A stretch of DNA of 64,000 nt from contig JAHECS010000002.1 in NCBI GenBank assembly GCA_024641635.1, positions 62,001 to 126,000 of the forward strand, given 5' to 3'. Below, in pieces: positions 47,277 through 55,267 of this stretch. This DNA comes from Actinomycetes bacterium (GTDB lineage: Bacteria; Actinomycetota; Actinomycetes; S36-B12). The notes beneath the pieces are model-generated. The model ran no database searches. It was not told where the DNA came from and worked only from the letters and a program-made list of their open reading frames with translations. The first letter of the stretch is position 1. Every line of letters begins with the position of its first letter. The translations under genes and the position numbers were made by a program.

Positions 47277-47957
47277 CTACGGCTCGAACTTGTACCCGAG
47301 CCCGCGCACGGTCACGAGGTGCACCGGATCCGCGGGATCCTCCTCCACCTTGGCGCGAAGCCGCTTGACGTGGACGTCCAGGGTCTTGGTGTCCCCGACG
47401 TAGTCGGCGCCCCAGACCCGATCGATGAGCTGAGCGCGCGTCAGCACCCGCCCGGCGTTGCGCACCAGCAGTTCGAGCAGGTCGAACTCCTTCAGCGGCA
47501 TCGCCACCTTCTGGCCCCGCACCGTGACGACGTGTCGCTCGACGTCCATCCGGACCGGCCCGGCCTCGATGGTCGAGGGCAGGAGCTCCTCCGGCTCGCC
47601 GTGCCGTCGAAGCACGGACCGCACCCTGGCAAGGAGCTCGCGGGACGAGAACGGCTTGGTGACATAGTCGTCCGCACCGATCTCGAGCCCGACCACCTTG
47701 TCGATCTCGCCGTCCTTCGCCGTCAGCATGATGATCGGCACCTGCGACGTCGTTCGGATGATGCGGCAGACCTCGAGTCCGGACTGACCCGGCAGCATGA
47801 GGTCGAGCAGGATGAGGTCGGCGCCCTTCTGGTCGAACAGCTCGATCGCGACGTTTCCGTCGACGGCCACGTCGACCTCGTAGCCCTCACGGCGCAGCAT
47901 GAAGGCCAACGCCTCGGAGAAGGACTCCTCGTCCTCGACGACCATGATTCGGGTCAC
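47277..47957 (-). CDS. regX3: OmpR-family response regulator RegX3
   Basis: A 226-residue two-component regulator controlling the phosphate-starvation response. The receiver has VVEDEES near the start, phosphoacceptor Asp in LILLDLMLPG near residue 51, MLTAKDG and YVTKPFS; the C-terminal winged helix has MPLKEFDLLELLVRNAGRVL and DVHVKRLRAKVE. The GTG at 47957 overlaps the senX3 stop (GTGA) and has AGGAGAGG upstream, fixing the start. Convergent with lpqE. Confidence 0.95.
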   Translation of the reverse strand: MTRIMVVEDEESFSEALAFMLRREGYEVDVAVDGNVAIELFDQKGADLILLDLMLPGQSGLEVCRIIRTTSQVPIIMLTAKDGEIDKVVGLEIGADDYVTKPFSSRELLARVRSVLRRHGEPEELLPSTIEAGPVRMDVERHVVTVRGQKVAMPLKEFDLLELLVRNAGRVLTRAQLIDRVWGADYVGDTKTLDVHVKRLRAKVEEDPADPVHLVTVRGLGYKFEP

Positions 47958-49090
47958 GTGCGTGCCTCTCCTACTGGGGTGCTGAAGACTCCGAGGGCGA
48001 GCCGCTCCTCCGACGACGTGCTGGTGGAGTCGTAGGCGGGCAGCCGCAGGGTGAAGGTGGATCCGACGCCGAGCTCGGACCACACCGTGCACTCCCCGCC
48101 ATGGTTCTGGCTCACATGCTTGACGATGGCGAGCCCCAGACCAGTGCCGCCCGTCACCCGCGACCGAGCGGGGTCGACGCGGTAGAAGCGCTCGAACACG
48201 CGATCCAGGTCGTTCGACGCGATGCCGATGCCCTGGTCCTTCACGGCCACCTCGACGATCGAGTCGGCGTTGCGGACGCCGACGGCGACCCGGGTGTGGC
48301 TCGGCGAGTACGAGATGGCGTTCGCCAGCAGGTTGCGCAGCGCCGCGAGGAGCTGACTCTCGTCACCGTAGACGAGTCCGCCTGTCGGGTCGCCGACGAC
48401 GATCTCGATGTCCTGCCGGGCGGCCAGGGTCCGCACCTCGTCGACCGCACGCCGCACGAGCTCGTCGACGTCGACGACCTCGGCACGGGTGAGCGGGTCG
48501 TCCCCTTGCAGGCGGGAAAGGTCGATGACGTCCTGCACCAGGTGGCTCAGTCGCGATGCCTCGATCTGCATGCGCTCGGCGAAGTGGCGAACCTGGTCCG
48601 AATCGTCGCTTGCGGCGAGAACCGCCTCGGCGAGCAGCGAGAGGGCGCCGACCGGGGTCTTGAGCTCGTGACTGACATTGGCCACGAAGTCCCGGCGGAC
48701 GACGTCGACCCGCCGCTCCTCCGCGAGGTCGTCGATGAGCACGAGGATGGCGCCCGTGCCGAGGGAAGCCACCCGGACCCGCAGCTCGAGCAGCTCGCGT
48801 CCGAGCGGTGGCCGGCGAACGCGCATCTCCTGCTCACGGGGATGCCCATCGTCGGCGACCCGCTCGATGAGATGCCGGATGTCCGGGATGGTGACGAGAT
48901 CGCGATTGACGAGTCCGAGACCCGTGGCACGGGCATTCGCGCGAAGCACCACGCCGTCGGGCGCCACGACGAGGGACGCCGACGGAAGCACGCTGAGGAC
49001 CCGGATGACCTCGTCGGGCACGGCGGGTCGCGACGCGCTCCGGACGCGCCGTTCGGCGCGTTGCTCCGGATCAGTGACACGAGGCTGCAC
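47954..49090 (-). CDS. senX3: SenX3-like sensor histidine kinase without membrane helices
   Basis: About 378 residues. A PAS-like domain (VLSVLPSASLVVAPDGVVLRA, about 30-130) leads to the phosphoacceptor His in FVANVSHELKTP near residue 160 and the ATPase domain with NLLANAISYSP, DQGIGI and TGGTGLGLAIVK. Known SenX3/PhoR homologues begin with one or two membrane helices; here the frame upstream of the PAS region contains none, and phoU starts within 190 bases. The start is uncertain: GTG at 49090 is used, and the frame stays open to 49210. Regulated with regX3, probably from the PHO-box region. Confidence 0.88.
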   Translation of the reverse strand: MQPRVTDPEQRAERRVRSASRPAVPDEVIRVLSVLPSASLVVAPDGVVLRANARATGLGLVNRDLVTIPDIRHLIERVADDGHPREQEMRVRRPPLGRELLELRVRVASLGTGAILVLIDDLAEERRVDVVRRDFVANVSHELKTPVGALSLLAEAVLAASDDSDQVRHFAERMQIEASRLSHLVQDVIDLSRLQGDDPLTRAEVVDVDELVRRAVDEVRTLAARQDIEIVVGDPTGGLVYGDESQLLAALRNLLANAISYSPSHTRVAVGVRNADSIVEVAVKDQGIGIASNDLDRVFERFYRVDPARSRVTGGTGLGLAIVKHVSQNHGGECTVWSELGVGSTFTLRLPAYDSTSTSSEERLALGVFSTPVGEART

Positions 49091-49171
49091 CAGGCAAGGA
49101 TATGAGGGGCGGCCTCTGCCAGCCGCCAGTCCGGCGGCCTCGGCCACAGGATTCACACAGGGTTCCGCACC

Positions 49172-49211
49172 GAGCACCGGATGTTCACCCCTCGTCTGCC
49201 TCCCGTTCACC
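49172..49211. promoter_or_regulatory. PHO-box-like direct repeats between senX3 and phoU
   Basis: Two perfect GTTCACC units at 49183-49189 and 49205-49211 lie 22 bases apart, twice the 11-base PHO-box period. In register are weaker units GAGCACC at 49172 and GTCTGCC at 49194. RegX3/PhoP of actinobacteria bind such repeats. The site lies about 67 bases before phoU and between the divergent kinase and phoU genes. Confidence 0.6.
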
Positions 49212-49277
49212 CAGCCCCAGCGTCCCGTTGCCGGGGCGCCCTACAGTTGCCCGATAACCGCCGCAACGAGGGACACG

Positions 49278-49937
49278 ATGGACTCCGAATTCCAGGAACG
49301 GCTCACCACGGTGAACGGCGAGCTGGTGCAGATGACCCGACTCGTGGGCTCGGCCATGAACCGGGCCACCCAGTCCCTTCTCGACGCGGACCTGACGATG
49401 TCAGAGTCCGTCATCGCCGCCGATGCCCAGATCGACATGCTCGCGAGCGACATCGAGGAGCAGTGCTTCGACCTCATCGCCGCCCAGCGGCCCCCGGCCG
49501 AGGACCTGCCCTTCGTCATCGGCGCCCTCCGCATCGCCGCATCCCTGGAGCGCATGGGAGACCTCGCTGAGCACGTGGCCAAGCAGTCGCGGCTGCGCTA
49601 TCCACGCCTGTCCATCCCCCAGGAGCTCCGCGGCACCTTCGCCGAGATGGGCGGGCTGGCGGAGGCCATCGTCTCGAAGACGGGCGCGGTCATCGCCACC
49701 CAGGATGTCTCGCTGACGGCGGACATCGCCCGGCACGACCAGGAGATGGACCGCCTCCACCGCGAGCTGTTCACCATCGTGCTGTCCTCGAGCTGGTCCC
49801 ACGGCGTCGAGGCCGCCATCGACGTGACCCTGCTGTCGCGGTACTACGAGCGCTATGCCGACCACGCCGTCTCGGTCACGCGCCGCGTCGTCACGATCGT
49901 GACGGGCGCCCCGTACGTGGGCGTTTCCCTCGTCTGA
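49278..49937 (+). CDS. phoU: Phosphate-transport regulator PhoU
   Basis: A 219-residue all-helical PhoU: two three-helix-bundle repeats, each with the metal-binding E(D)xxxD pattern, seen as RIAASLERMGDLAEHV near residue 90 and LLSRYYERYADHAVSV near 190. PhoU links the Pst transporter to the sensor kinase. No pst genes lie in the window. It is divergent from senX3-regX3 across the PHO-box-like repeats. Confidence 0.95.
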   Translation: MDSEFQERLTTVNGELVQMTRLVGSAMNRATQSLLDADLTMSESVIAADAQIDMLASDIEEQCFDLIAAQRPPAEDLPFVIGALRIAASLERMGDLAEHVAKQSRLRYPRLSIPQELRGTFAEMGGLAEAIVSKTGAVIATQDVSLTADIARHDQEMDRLHRELFTIVLSSSWSHGVEAAIDVTLLSRYYERYADHAVSVTRRVVTIVTGAPYVGVSLV

Positions 49938-50039
49938 GCGGAGCACGCCAGCGCAGCACTCCGGGTGGCCGCGCCGCCCGGAATAGGCAAGACTTCGCCA
50001 CGGTTGGGACCGAGGAGCCGACGAGAGGGGGCGACGCGC

Positions 50040-51350
50040 ATGACGATGTCGTCGATCCTCACCGCTCGTCGGTCGCCACGGCCCCGTCGCGTCGCCGTCC
50101 TGTCGATCCACACCTCCCCCCTCGACCAGCCCGGCACGGGCGACGCCGGCGGCATGAACGTCTACATCGTGGAGACCGCGCGACGCCTCGCTGAGTCGGG
50201 CGTCGAGGTGGAGATCTTCACTCGAGGGACGTCGTCGTCCCTGCCGCCAACCGTCGAGATGGCGCCCGGCGTCACCGTGCGCCACATCACCGCCGGCCCG
50301 TTCGAGGGCCTGCTGAAGCAGGACCTGCCCGGACAGCTCTGCGCCGTCACGGCGGGCGTGATGCGCGCCGAGGCGGCCCGGCCCGAGGGCTGGTTCGACC
50401 TCATCCACTCCCACTACTGGCTGTCGGGGCAGGTCGGCTGGCTGGCGTCCGAGCGGTGGAACGTCCCGCTCGTCCACTCCATGCACACCATGGCGAAGGT
50501 CAAGAACCGGGACCTGGCCGAGGGCGACGCCCCTGAACCCACGATGCGCCTCATCGGGGAGGAGCAGGTGGTGGCGGCCTCCGACCGGTTGATCGCGAAC
50601 ACCGACGACGAGGCCCACGAACTCGTCGACCTCTACGGCGCGGACCCGCACCGCGTCGATGTCGTTCACCCCGGCGTGGACCTCGACCTGTTCAGTCCCG
50701 GCGACGTCGCAGGGGCGCGACGCCGCCGCGGCCTGGCCGAGGACGCTGTGGTGCTCCTCTTCGTCGGGCGCATCCAGCCGCTGAAGGCGCCCGATGTCCT
50801 CGTGCGCGCGGCCGCCGAGATGGTCGCCCGAGACCCGTCCCTGCGTCGCCGGCTCGTCGTCGTCGTCTGCGGCGGTCCCTCAGGGTCGGGCCTGTCGCAA
50901 CCGACCGCGCTCATCGACCTGGCCCGCGAGCTGGGCATCGCTGATCTCGTCCGCTTCGAGCCACCATCGGATCGGGCCACGCTCGTCGACTGGTACCGCG
51001 CGGCCGACGTGGCCGTGGTCCCCTCCCACTCCGAGTCCTTCGGGCTCGTGGCCGTCGAGGCGCAGGCGTGCGGGACGCCTGTGGTCGCCGCCGCCGTGGG
51101 CGGGTTGCGGACCGCCGTCGCCGACCACGTCTCGGGACTGCTCGTCCACGGTCACGACCCCCGGGACTTCGCCACGGCCATCACGTCGATCACGGCACAG
51201 CCTCGCCTGCGCGGGGAGCTGTCGGCCGGCGCCCACATGCACGCCGCGGCGTTCGGCTGGTCTTCGACCACGGCCGGCCTGCTGAACAGCTACTCCGCGG
51301 CCATGGCCAACGCGGCAGTGGGCACCGCGGTCGCCGCCGTTCCCTCGTGA
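50040..51350 (+). CDS. mshA: D-inositol-3-phosphate glycosyltransferase MshA
   Basis: A 436-residue GT4-type glycosyltransferase catalysing the first step of mycothiol synthesis, UDP-GlcNAc plus inositol 3-phosphate. Diagnostic segments are [20 protein letters not shown] near residue 21, [35 protein letters not shown] near 240 and the nucleotide-binding [22 protein letters not shown] near 325. GAGAGGGGG lies before the ATG. It overlaps the YbjN gene by four bases (GTGA), a conserved arrangement. Confidence 0.96.
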   Translation: MTMSSILTARRSPRPRRVAVLSIHTSPLDQPGTGDAGGMNVYIVETARRLAESGVEVEIFTRGTSSSLPPTVEMAPGVTVRHITAGPFEGLLKQDLPGQLCAVTAGVMRAEAARPEGWFDLIHSHYWLSGQVGWLASERWNVPLVHSMHTMAKVKNRDLAEGDAPEPTMRLIGEEQVVAASDRLIANTDDEAHELVDLYGADPHRVDVVHPGVDLDLFSPGDVAGARRRRGLAEDAVVLLFVGRIQPLKAPDVLVRAAAEMVARDPSLRRRLVVVVCGGPSGSGLSQPTALIDLARELGIADLVRFEPPSDRATLVDWYRAADVAVVPSHSESFGLVAVEAQACGTPVVAAAVGGLRTAVADHVSGLLVHGHDPRDFATAITSITAQPRLRGELSAGAHMHAAAFGWSSTTAGLLNSYSAAMANAAVGTAVAAVPS

Positions 51351-51853
51351 GCGTCCCCTCCGCGGAGGAGACGATCCGGGCCTTCCTCGCCGACTCGGAC
51401 CTCCCGTGGGAGGCGAGCGCTCCCGGGACGTTCGTGGTGACGCTTCCAGGGCAGAACAAACTGCGCACGACCGTGGCACTGACCGTGGGCGACCACGCCG
51501 TCACCGTCAACGCCTTCGTGGCCCGCCACCCCGACGAGAACGACGAGGCCGTCTTCCGCTGGCTCCTCGAGCGCAACCGCCGCATGTACGCGGTGGCGTT
51601 CGCCGTCGACCACCTCGGGGACATCTACCTCGTCGGGCGGGTGCCCCTGTCGTCGATCACCGATGACGAGCTGGACCGGCTGCTCGGGTCCGTGCTCGAG
51701 TACGCGGACGGCTCGTTCAACACCATCCTGGAGCTGGGATTCGCCTCCGCGATCCGTCGCGAGTGGCAATGGCGCATCGACCGGGGCGAGTCCACCGCGA
51801 ACCTGGCCGCCTTCGCGCACCTGGCGGAAGCTCCGCCATCGCTGGGCGACTGA
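51347..51853 (+). CDS. YbjN-domain protein
   Basis: A 168-residue protein of the YbjN/type III chaperone-like fold: [16 protein letters not shown] at the start, [21 protein letters not shown], and [20 protein letters not shown] before a [10 protein letters not shown] strand. The gene following mshA in many actinobacteria is of this family; its role is unknown, with a chaperone-like or regulatory function suspected. Translationally coupled to mshA. Confidence 0.85.
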   Translation: MSVPSAEETIRAFLADSDLPWEASAPGTFVVTLPGQNKLRTTVALTVGDHAVTVNAFVARHPDENDEAVFRWLLERNRRMYAVAFAVDHLGDIYLVGRVPLSSITDDELDRLLGSVLEYADGSFNTILELGFASAIRREWQWRIDRGESTANLAAFAHLAEAPPSLGD

Positions 51854-51883
51854 CCGGGCAGCGCCATGCGGCAGGATGGGACC

Positions 51884-52651
51884 ATGACGACCGCCTCCGC
51901 CCCCTACACCCTGATCCTGCTCCGCCATGGCGAGAGCGACTGGAACGCCAAGAACCTGTTCACCGGCTGGGTGGACGTCGACCTCAACGAGAAGGGCCTC
52001 CGCGAGGCGCAGCGAGGTGGGGAGCTGCTGGCCGAGGCGGGTCTCCTGCCCGATGTCGTGCACACCTCACTCCTCAAGCGGGCGATCAAGACCTCGCAGA
52101 TCGCCCTCGAGGCCTGCGATCGCATGTGGATCCCCGTCGTCCGCAACTGGCGGCTCAACGAGCGGCACTACGGGGCCCTCCAGGGCAAGAACAAGAAGGA
52201 GACGCTCGAGGCATTCGGCGAGGAGCAGTTCATGCTGTGGCGCCGCTCCTACGACGTGCCGCCGCCGGCGATCGATCCGGACGACGAGTGGGCCCAGACC
52301 GACGACCCCCGCTATGCCGGACTCCCGCCCGAGGCCCGGCCGGCAACCGAGTGCCTGGCCGACGTCGTGCGCCGCCTGATCCCCTACTGGCAGGACGTAA
52401 TCGTCGCCGACGAGCTCCGTGCCGGCAGGACGGTCCTGGTCGCAGCTCACGGCAACTCGCTGCGCGCGCTGGTCAAGCATCTTGACGGCATCTCCGACGA
52501 GGACATCGCCGCCCTGAACATCCCCACCGGAATCCCGCTGGTGTACCGCCTCGACGAGAACCTCAAGCCGATCGTGGCCGGCGGCGAGTACCTCGACCCG
52601 GAGGCCGCGGCGACCGCGGCGGCTGCCGTCGCGGCCCAGGGCAAGAAGTAG
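51884..52651 (+). CDS. gpmA: 2,3-bisphosphoglycerate-dependent phosphoglycerate mutase
   Basis: A 255-residue dPGM glycolytic enzyme. The phosphohistidine lies in [10 protein letters not shown] near residue 17; [22 protein letters not shown] and the second catalytic His in [15 protein letters not shown] near 190 are all present. A run of alanines ends the protein. The ATG at 51884 has AGGATGGG upstream; an in-frame ATG at 51866 would add six residues. It follows mshA and the YbjN gene as in Mycobacterium. Confidence 0.96.
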   Translation: MTTASAPYTLILLRHGESDWNAKNLFTGWVDVDLNEKGLREAQRGGELLAEAGLLPDVVHTSLLKRAIKTSQIALEACDRMWIPVVRNWRLNERHYGALQGKNKKETLEAFGEEQFMLWRRSYDVPPPAIDPDDEWAQTDDPRYAGLPPEARPATECLADVVRRLIPYWQDVIVADELRAGRTVLVAAHGNSLRALVKHLDGISDEDIAALNIPTGIPLVYRLDENLKPIVAGGEYLDPEAAATAAAAVAAQGKK

Positions 52652-52653
52652 CC

Positions 52654-53385
52654 GTGCCGTCCGCAGCCCGCACGCACCGTCTCGAGCTGGCGGACTCCAC
52701 GCTGCGCGAGTGGGATGCCACTGTCCTGTTCAGCGATCCCGAGCTCGGCATCGTCCTCGACCGGTCGGCCTTCTACCCAGGCGGGGGCGGCCAGCCGCCG
52801 GACCACGGGGTGCTGCTGTGGGGCGGAGTCCAGACGCGGATCGTCGACGTGCGCCGAGGAGACGACCTCCACCTCGTGCCCGCGGACGGGGACCCGCTGC
52901 CTCCCATCGGTACGGCGGTCCGGGGCGCCATCGAGGACGAACGCCGCACCGCACTCATGCGGACGCACTCGGGACTGCACCTGCTGAGCGGCGTCGTCTT
53001 CCGCGACTTCGGCGCACTCGTCACCGGGTCGAACATGGATCCGCTCACCGGGAGGCTCGACTTCAACCTCGACGCCGTGCCGCCGGGGTTCAAGGAGTCC
53101 GTCGAGGAGGCGTGCAACGCCGAGGTGGCGGCCGACCGGGCGATCGAGGCGTACGACCTCAGCCGCGACGACGCCTTCGCCATCCCCGACATCATCAGGA
53201 CCGCCACGAACCTCCTGCCCCCCAACCTCGAGATCGTGCGGATCGTCGACATCAAGGGCCTCGACGTTCAGGCCGACGGTGGCACGCACGTCGCGTCCAC
53301 CCGGCAGATCGGCGACATGCGCGTCCTCAAGGTCGAGAACAAGGGCAAGGGCTTCCGGCGGATCAGGGTGTCACTACAGGGCTGA
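52654..53385 (+). CDS. AlaX-type alanyl-tRNA editing protein
   Basis: A 243-residue stand-alone homologue of the AlaRS editing domain that would hydrolyse mischarged Ser- or Gly-tRNA(Ala). SAFYPGGGGQPPDHG near residue 38 and zinc motif HSGLH (H105 and H109) are typical. The second zinc motif reads DGGTH at 208-212, with Asp where AlaRS editing sites usually have Cys; this may still bind metal. It starts two bases after gpmA and overlaps convergent macro-domain gene by 12 bases. Confidence 0.88.
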   Translation: MPSAARTHRLELADSTLREWDATVLFSDPELGIVLDRSAFYPGGGGQPPDHGVLLWGGVQTRIVDVRRGDDLHLVPADGDPLPPIGTAVRGAIEDERRTALMRTHSGLHLLSGVVFRDFGALVTGSNMDPLTGRLDFNLDAVPPGFKESVEEACNAEVAADRAIEAYDLSRDDAFAIPDIIRTATNLLPPNLEIVRIVDIKGLDVQADGGTHVASTRQIGDMRVLKVENKGKGFRRIRVSLQG

Positions 53386-53904
53386 GCAGGCAGCCGCGAA
53401 GGCCTCGAGGGCCTCGCGATCCGCAAGCACGAATCTCACCAAGGTGATGCCGGAGTCGGGGTGCCCGTCGCGAAACGCCGCTATCGCGCCGAGCGCGACC
53501 GGGGCAGCCTCCGTCGGGGACCAGCCGAACGCACCGCAGGAGATCGCGGGAAAGGCGACCGACGCCGCGCCGACCCCCGCAGCGACCTCCAGGCTGCGCG
53601 CGTGACAGGAGGCCAGGAGGGTGGCCCCTCCGTCAGGGTGCTCCCAGCGTCGAGGCCCGACGGTGTGGACGACCCACGTCGCGGCCAGGTCACCGCCTGA
53701 CGTGGCGACGGCTTCGCCCGTGGGCAGCCCGTCGCGATGCGACGTGCTCCGGATGCGTCGGCACTCCTCGTCGAGCACCGGTCCGGCGGCTCGGTGGATG
53801 GCCCCGTCGACGCCTCCGCCACCGAGCAGGGACGAGTTGGCCGCGTTGACGACGGCATCCACGCGCTGAGCCGTGATGTCCCCGCGGACCGTCTCGATCC
53901 GCAT
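53374..53904 (-). CDS. Macro-domain protein (ADP-ribose / O-acetyl-ADP-ribose processing)
   Basis: A 176-residue protein that is a single macro domain. GDITAQRVDAVVNAANSSL and GGGGVDGAIHRAAG at residues 8-40 form the MacroD-type ADP-ribose site; PTGEAVATSGGDL, WVVHTVGP and AFPAISCGAFGWSP follow. MacroD enzymes remove ADP-ribose from protein side chains or deacetylate O-acetyl-ADP-ribose. It lies two bases after the DUF2516 gene and could be cotranscribed with it. Confidence 0.93.
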   Translation of the reverse strand: MRIETVRGDITAQRVDAVVNAANSSLLGGGGVDGAIHRAAGPVLDEECRRIRSTSHRDGLPTGEAVATSGGDLAATWVVHTVGPRRWEHPDGGATLLASCHARSLEVAAGVGAASVAFPAISCGAFGWSPTEAAPVALGAIAAFRDGHPDSGITLVRFVLADREALEAFAAACSAL

Positions 53905-53906
53905 GG

Positions 53907-54194
53907 CTACCAGCGACGCGAGGTGATCTCGATGATCTTGGTCCGGATGTCGAAGACGTAGATGAGCGCCACCACGATGCCGGCCAGGCCGATGAGGTTG
54001 AGGGTGAAGCCCGGGAAGAAGCCCGTCCCCGCGGCGAGCCCGGTGAGGATGAGCCACAGTGCCTTGCTCTGCCGCCCCACCGCCGGGAAGGCCTGAGCCG
54101 GGCGCCGGACGCAGTCCACGAAGGCGAAGGCCTTGAGCGCGAGCGTCACGACCCACAGGGCGAGGAGGACGAGGCCTTGAACGGTGTCGAACAC
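53907..54194 (-). CDS. DUF2516 membrane protein
   Basis: A 95-residue protein with two or three hydrophobic segments (VQGLVLLALWVVTLALKAFAFVD, ALWLILTGLAAGTGFF, LIGLAGIVVALIYVFD) and the DUF2516-type DCVRRPAQAF segment. Function unknown. In Mycobacterium the gene after hbhA has this type, matching the order here. GTG start supported by TAGCGT six bases upstream. Confidence 0.85.
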   Translation of the reverse strand: MFDTVQGLVLLALWVVTLALKAFAFVDCVRRPAQAFPAVGRQSKALWLILTGLAAGTGFFPGFTLNLIGLAGIVVALIYVFDIRTKIIEITSRRW

Positions 54195-54200
54195 CCCTCC

Positions 54201-54206
54201 ACGCTA
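54201..54206 (-). promoter_or_regulatory. Leaderless -10 element (TAGCGT) for the DUF2516 gene
   Basis: TAGCGT on the minus strand, six bases, then the GTG at 54194. A strong terminator lies just upstream, so this gene needs its own promoter. Confidence 0.5.
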
Positions 54207-54225
54207 ATGCAGATCCGCGTCGGCG

Positions 54226-54268
54226 CATGACGAAGGGCCGCACCCTGGGGGTGCGGCCCTTCGTCATG
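54226..54268 (-). terminator. 19-bp perfect hairpin terminator
   Basis: Nineteen-base perfect arms (54226-54244 and 54250-54268) with a five-base loop, seven bases after the stop of the pentapeptide-repeat gene. It is the strongest stem in the window. No T-tract follows on the minus strand. Confidence 0.8.
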
Positions 54269-54274
54269 GCAGCG

Positions 54275-54748
54275 TCAGACGCCGACGGCCTCGCGGAGGA
54301 GGTCGACGGTGTGGGACACGTTGCCCCTCACGGTCTTGGCCGTTCCGGCGACGCGGTCCTTGGCCTGCGTGGTCATGGCGCCCATGTCAGGAAGCTTGAC
54401 GTCGAACTTCGGCAGCTCCACCTTGGGCAGCTCCACCTTCGGCATCTCGAACTTCGGCATCTCGACCTTGGGCATCTCGAACTTCGGCAGCTCCACCTTG
54501 GGCAGCTCCACCTTCGGCATCTCGAACTTCGGCAGCTCCATCTTCGGCATGGTGAACCGCGATCCGCTGTCCTTGGCCACGGACGTGGCCTTGGCCGTGG
54601 TGGCCTTGGCGGTGGTAGCGGCCTTCTTGGTGGTCGACTTGGCGGCCGTGGCCGCCTTGCTCGTGGTCTTCTTGGCCGCGCTGGCCGCCTTCGTGGAGGT
54701 CTTCTTCACACGCTCGGTCGGGCGGGCGTTGGTGCTCTCGGTGCTCAT
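54275..54748 (-). CDS. Lys/Ala-rich protein with ten PKxEx pentapeptide repeats (HbhA position)
   Basis: A 157-residue protein in three parts. Residues 1-60 are rich in Lys, Ala and Thr, like histone H1 tails. Residues 68-117 are ten five-residue repeats, mostly PKVEL, PKFEM or PKVEM. Residues 118-157 form a short helical end. There is no signal peptide. Gene order (HTH regulator, this gene, DUF2516) equals that of hbhA in Mycobacterium, whose product also has a Lys/Ala-rich tail, but the repeat core is unlike HbhA coiled coils. DNA binding, cell-surface adhesion or a structural role are all possible. The start overlaps the HTH stop. Confidence 0.8.
   Translation of the reverse strand: MSTESTNARPTERVKKTSTKAASAAKKTTSKAATAAKSTTKKAATTAKATTAKATSVAKDSGSRFTMPKMELPKFEMPKVELPKVELPKFEMPKVEMPKFEMPKVELPKVELPKFDVKLPDMGAMTTQAKDRVAGTAKTVRGNVSHTVDLLREAVGV
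54398..54547. repeat. Ten 15-bp units encoding PKxEx pentapeptides
   Basis: 150 bases made of ten 15-base units differing mainly at the variable codons; higher-order copies of about 75 bases (PKFEM-PKVEL-PKVEL order) are visible, which suggests expansion by block duplication. Confidence 0.9.
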
Positions 54749-55173
54749 CGTTCTTCCTCTCGGTGTTCCATCTCGGGACTGTGGGAATCCATGGGGTCAG
54801 CCGGCCGCTCTGCCTCGTCGCGCTCCGCCTGTGCCCGGTTCTCGGCCTGGAAGGCCGCGTAGATCTGCAGGATCGTGGCCCGCTGGCGCTCGGAGAGCGT
54901 CGCGTCGGCGGCGATCGCGGTGGTGACCGCCTCGTCGCCGTCCCTCTGATCGAGGATGCCCGCCTGGACGTACAGGGTCTCGGCGGAGATCCGCAGGCCC
55001 TGGGCTATCCGGCCGAGGATCTCGGCGCTCGGGCGGCGAAGGCCCCGCTCGACCTGGCTGAGGTAGGGGTTGGAGACGTCTGCCGCCTTGGCAAGCTGAC
55101 GCAGCGACATCTGCGCCTGATCGCGCTGATCCCGGATGAAGTCACCCAGTCCGCTGACGTCGATGCGTGCCAT
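54745..55173 (-). CDS. XRE-family helix-turn-helix regulator
   Basis: A 142-residue protein with an N-terminal HTH (LGDFIRDQRDQAQMSLRQLA, then VSNPYLSQVERGLRRPS at about residues 30-50) and a helical C-terminal half rich in Glu and Ala that may oligomerise. It matches the regulator upstream of hbhA in Mycobacterium. The ATG at 55173 is preceded six bases upstream by GATACT, giving a likely leaderless transcript. It overlaps the repeat-protein gene as ATGA, so the two are coupled and it may regulate itself. Confidence 0.88.
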   Translation of the reverse strand: MARIDVSGLGDFIRDQRDQAQMSLRQLAKAADVSNPYLSQVERGLRRPSAEILGRIAQGLRISAETLYVQAGILDQRDGDEAVTTAIAADATLSERQRATILQIYAAFQAENRAQAERDEAERPADPMDSHSPEMEHREEER

Positions 55174-55179
55174 GACTCC

Positions 55180-55185
55180 AGTATC
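55180..55185 (-). promoter_or_regulatory. Putative leaderless -10 element (GATACT) for the XRE regulator
   Basis: GATACT on the minus strand, six bases, then the ATG at 55173; first base deviates from the TAnnnT pattern. Confidence 0.4.
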
Positions 55186-55267
55186 CACGACATGCTTGCA
55201 ATTGCAAACACGGGCGCTAGCAGGAGCAAGCGTGACGTTCCTCACCTCGTGCGGCGTCGCGCGGCGG

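Noticed and set aside
47268-47286. Hairpin between lpqE and regX3 as a terminator
   Set aside because: Seven-base stem that overlaps the end of the regX3 coding region; too weak to call.
54227-54862. Plus-strand frame of LRQLHLGQ-type repeats
   Set aside because: It is the antisense reading of the pentapeptide-repeat gene; the repeat arises from the real gene's 15-base units.
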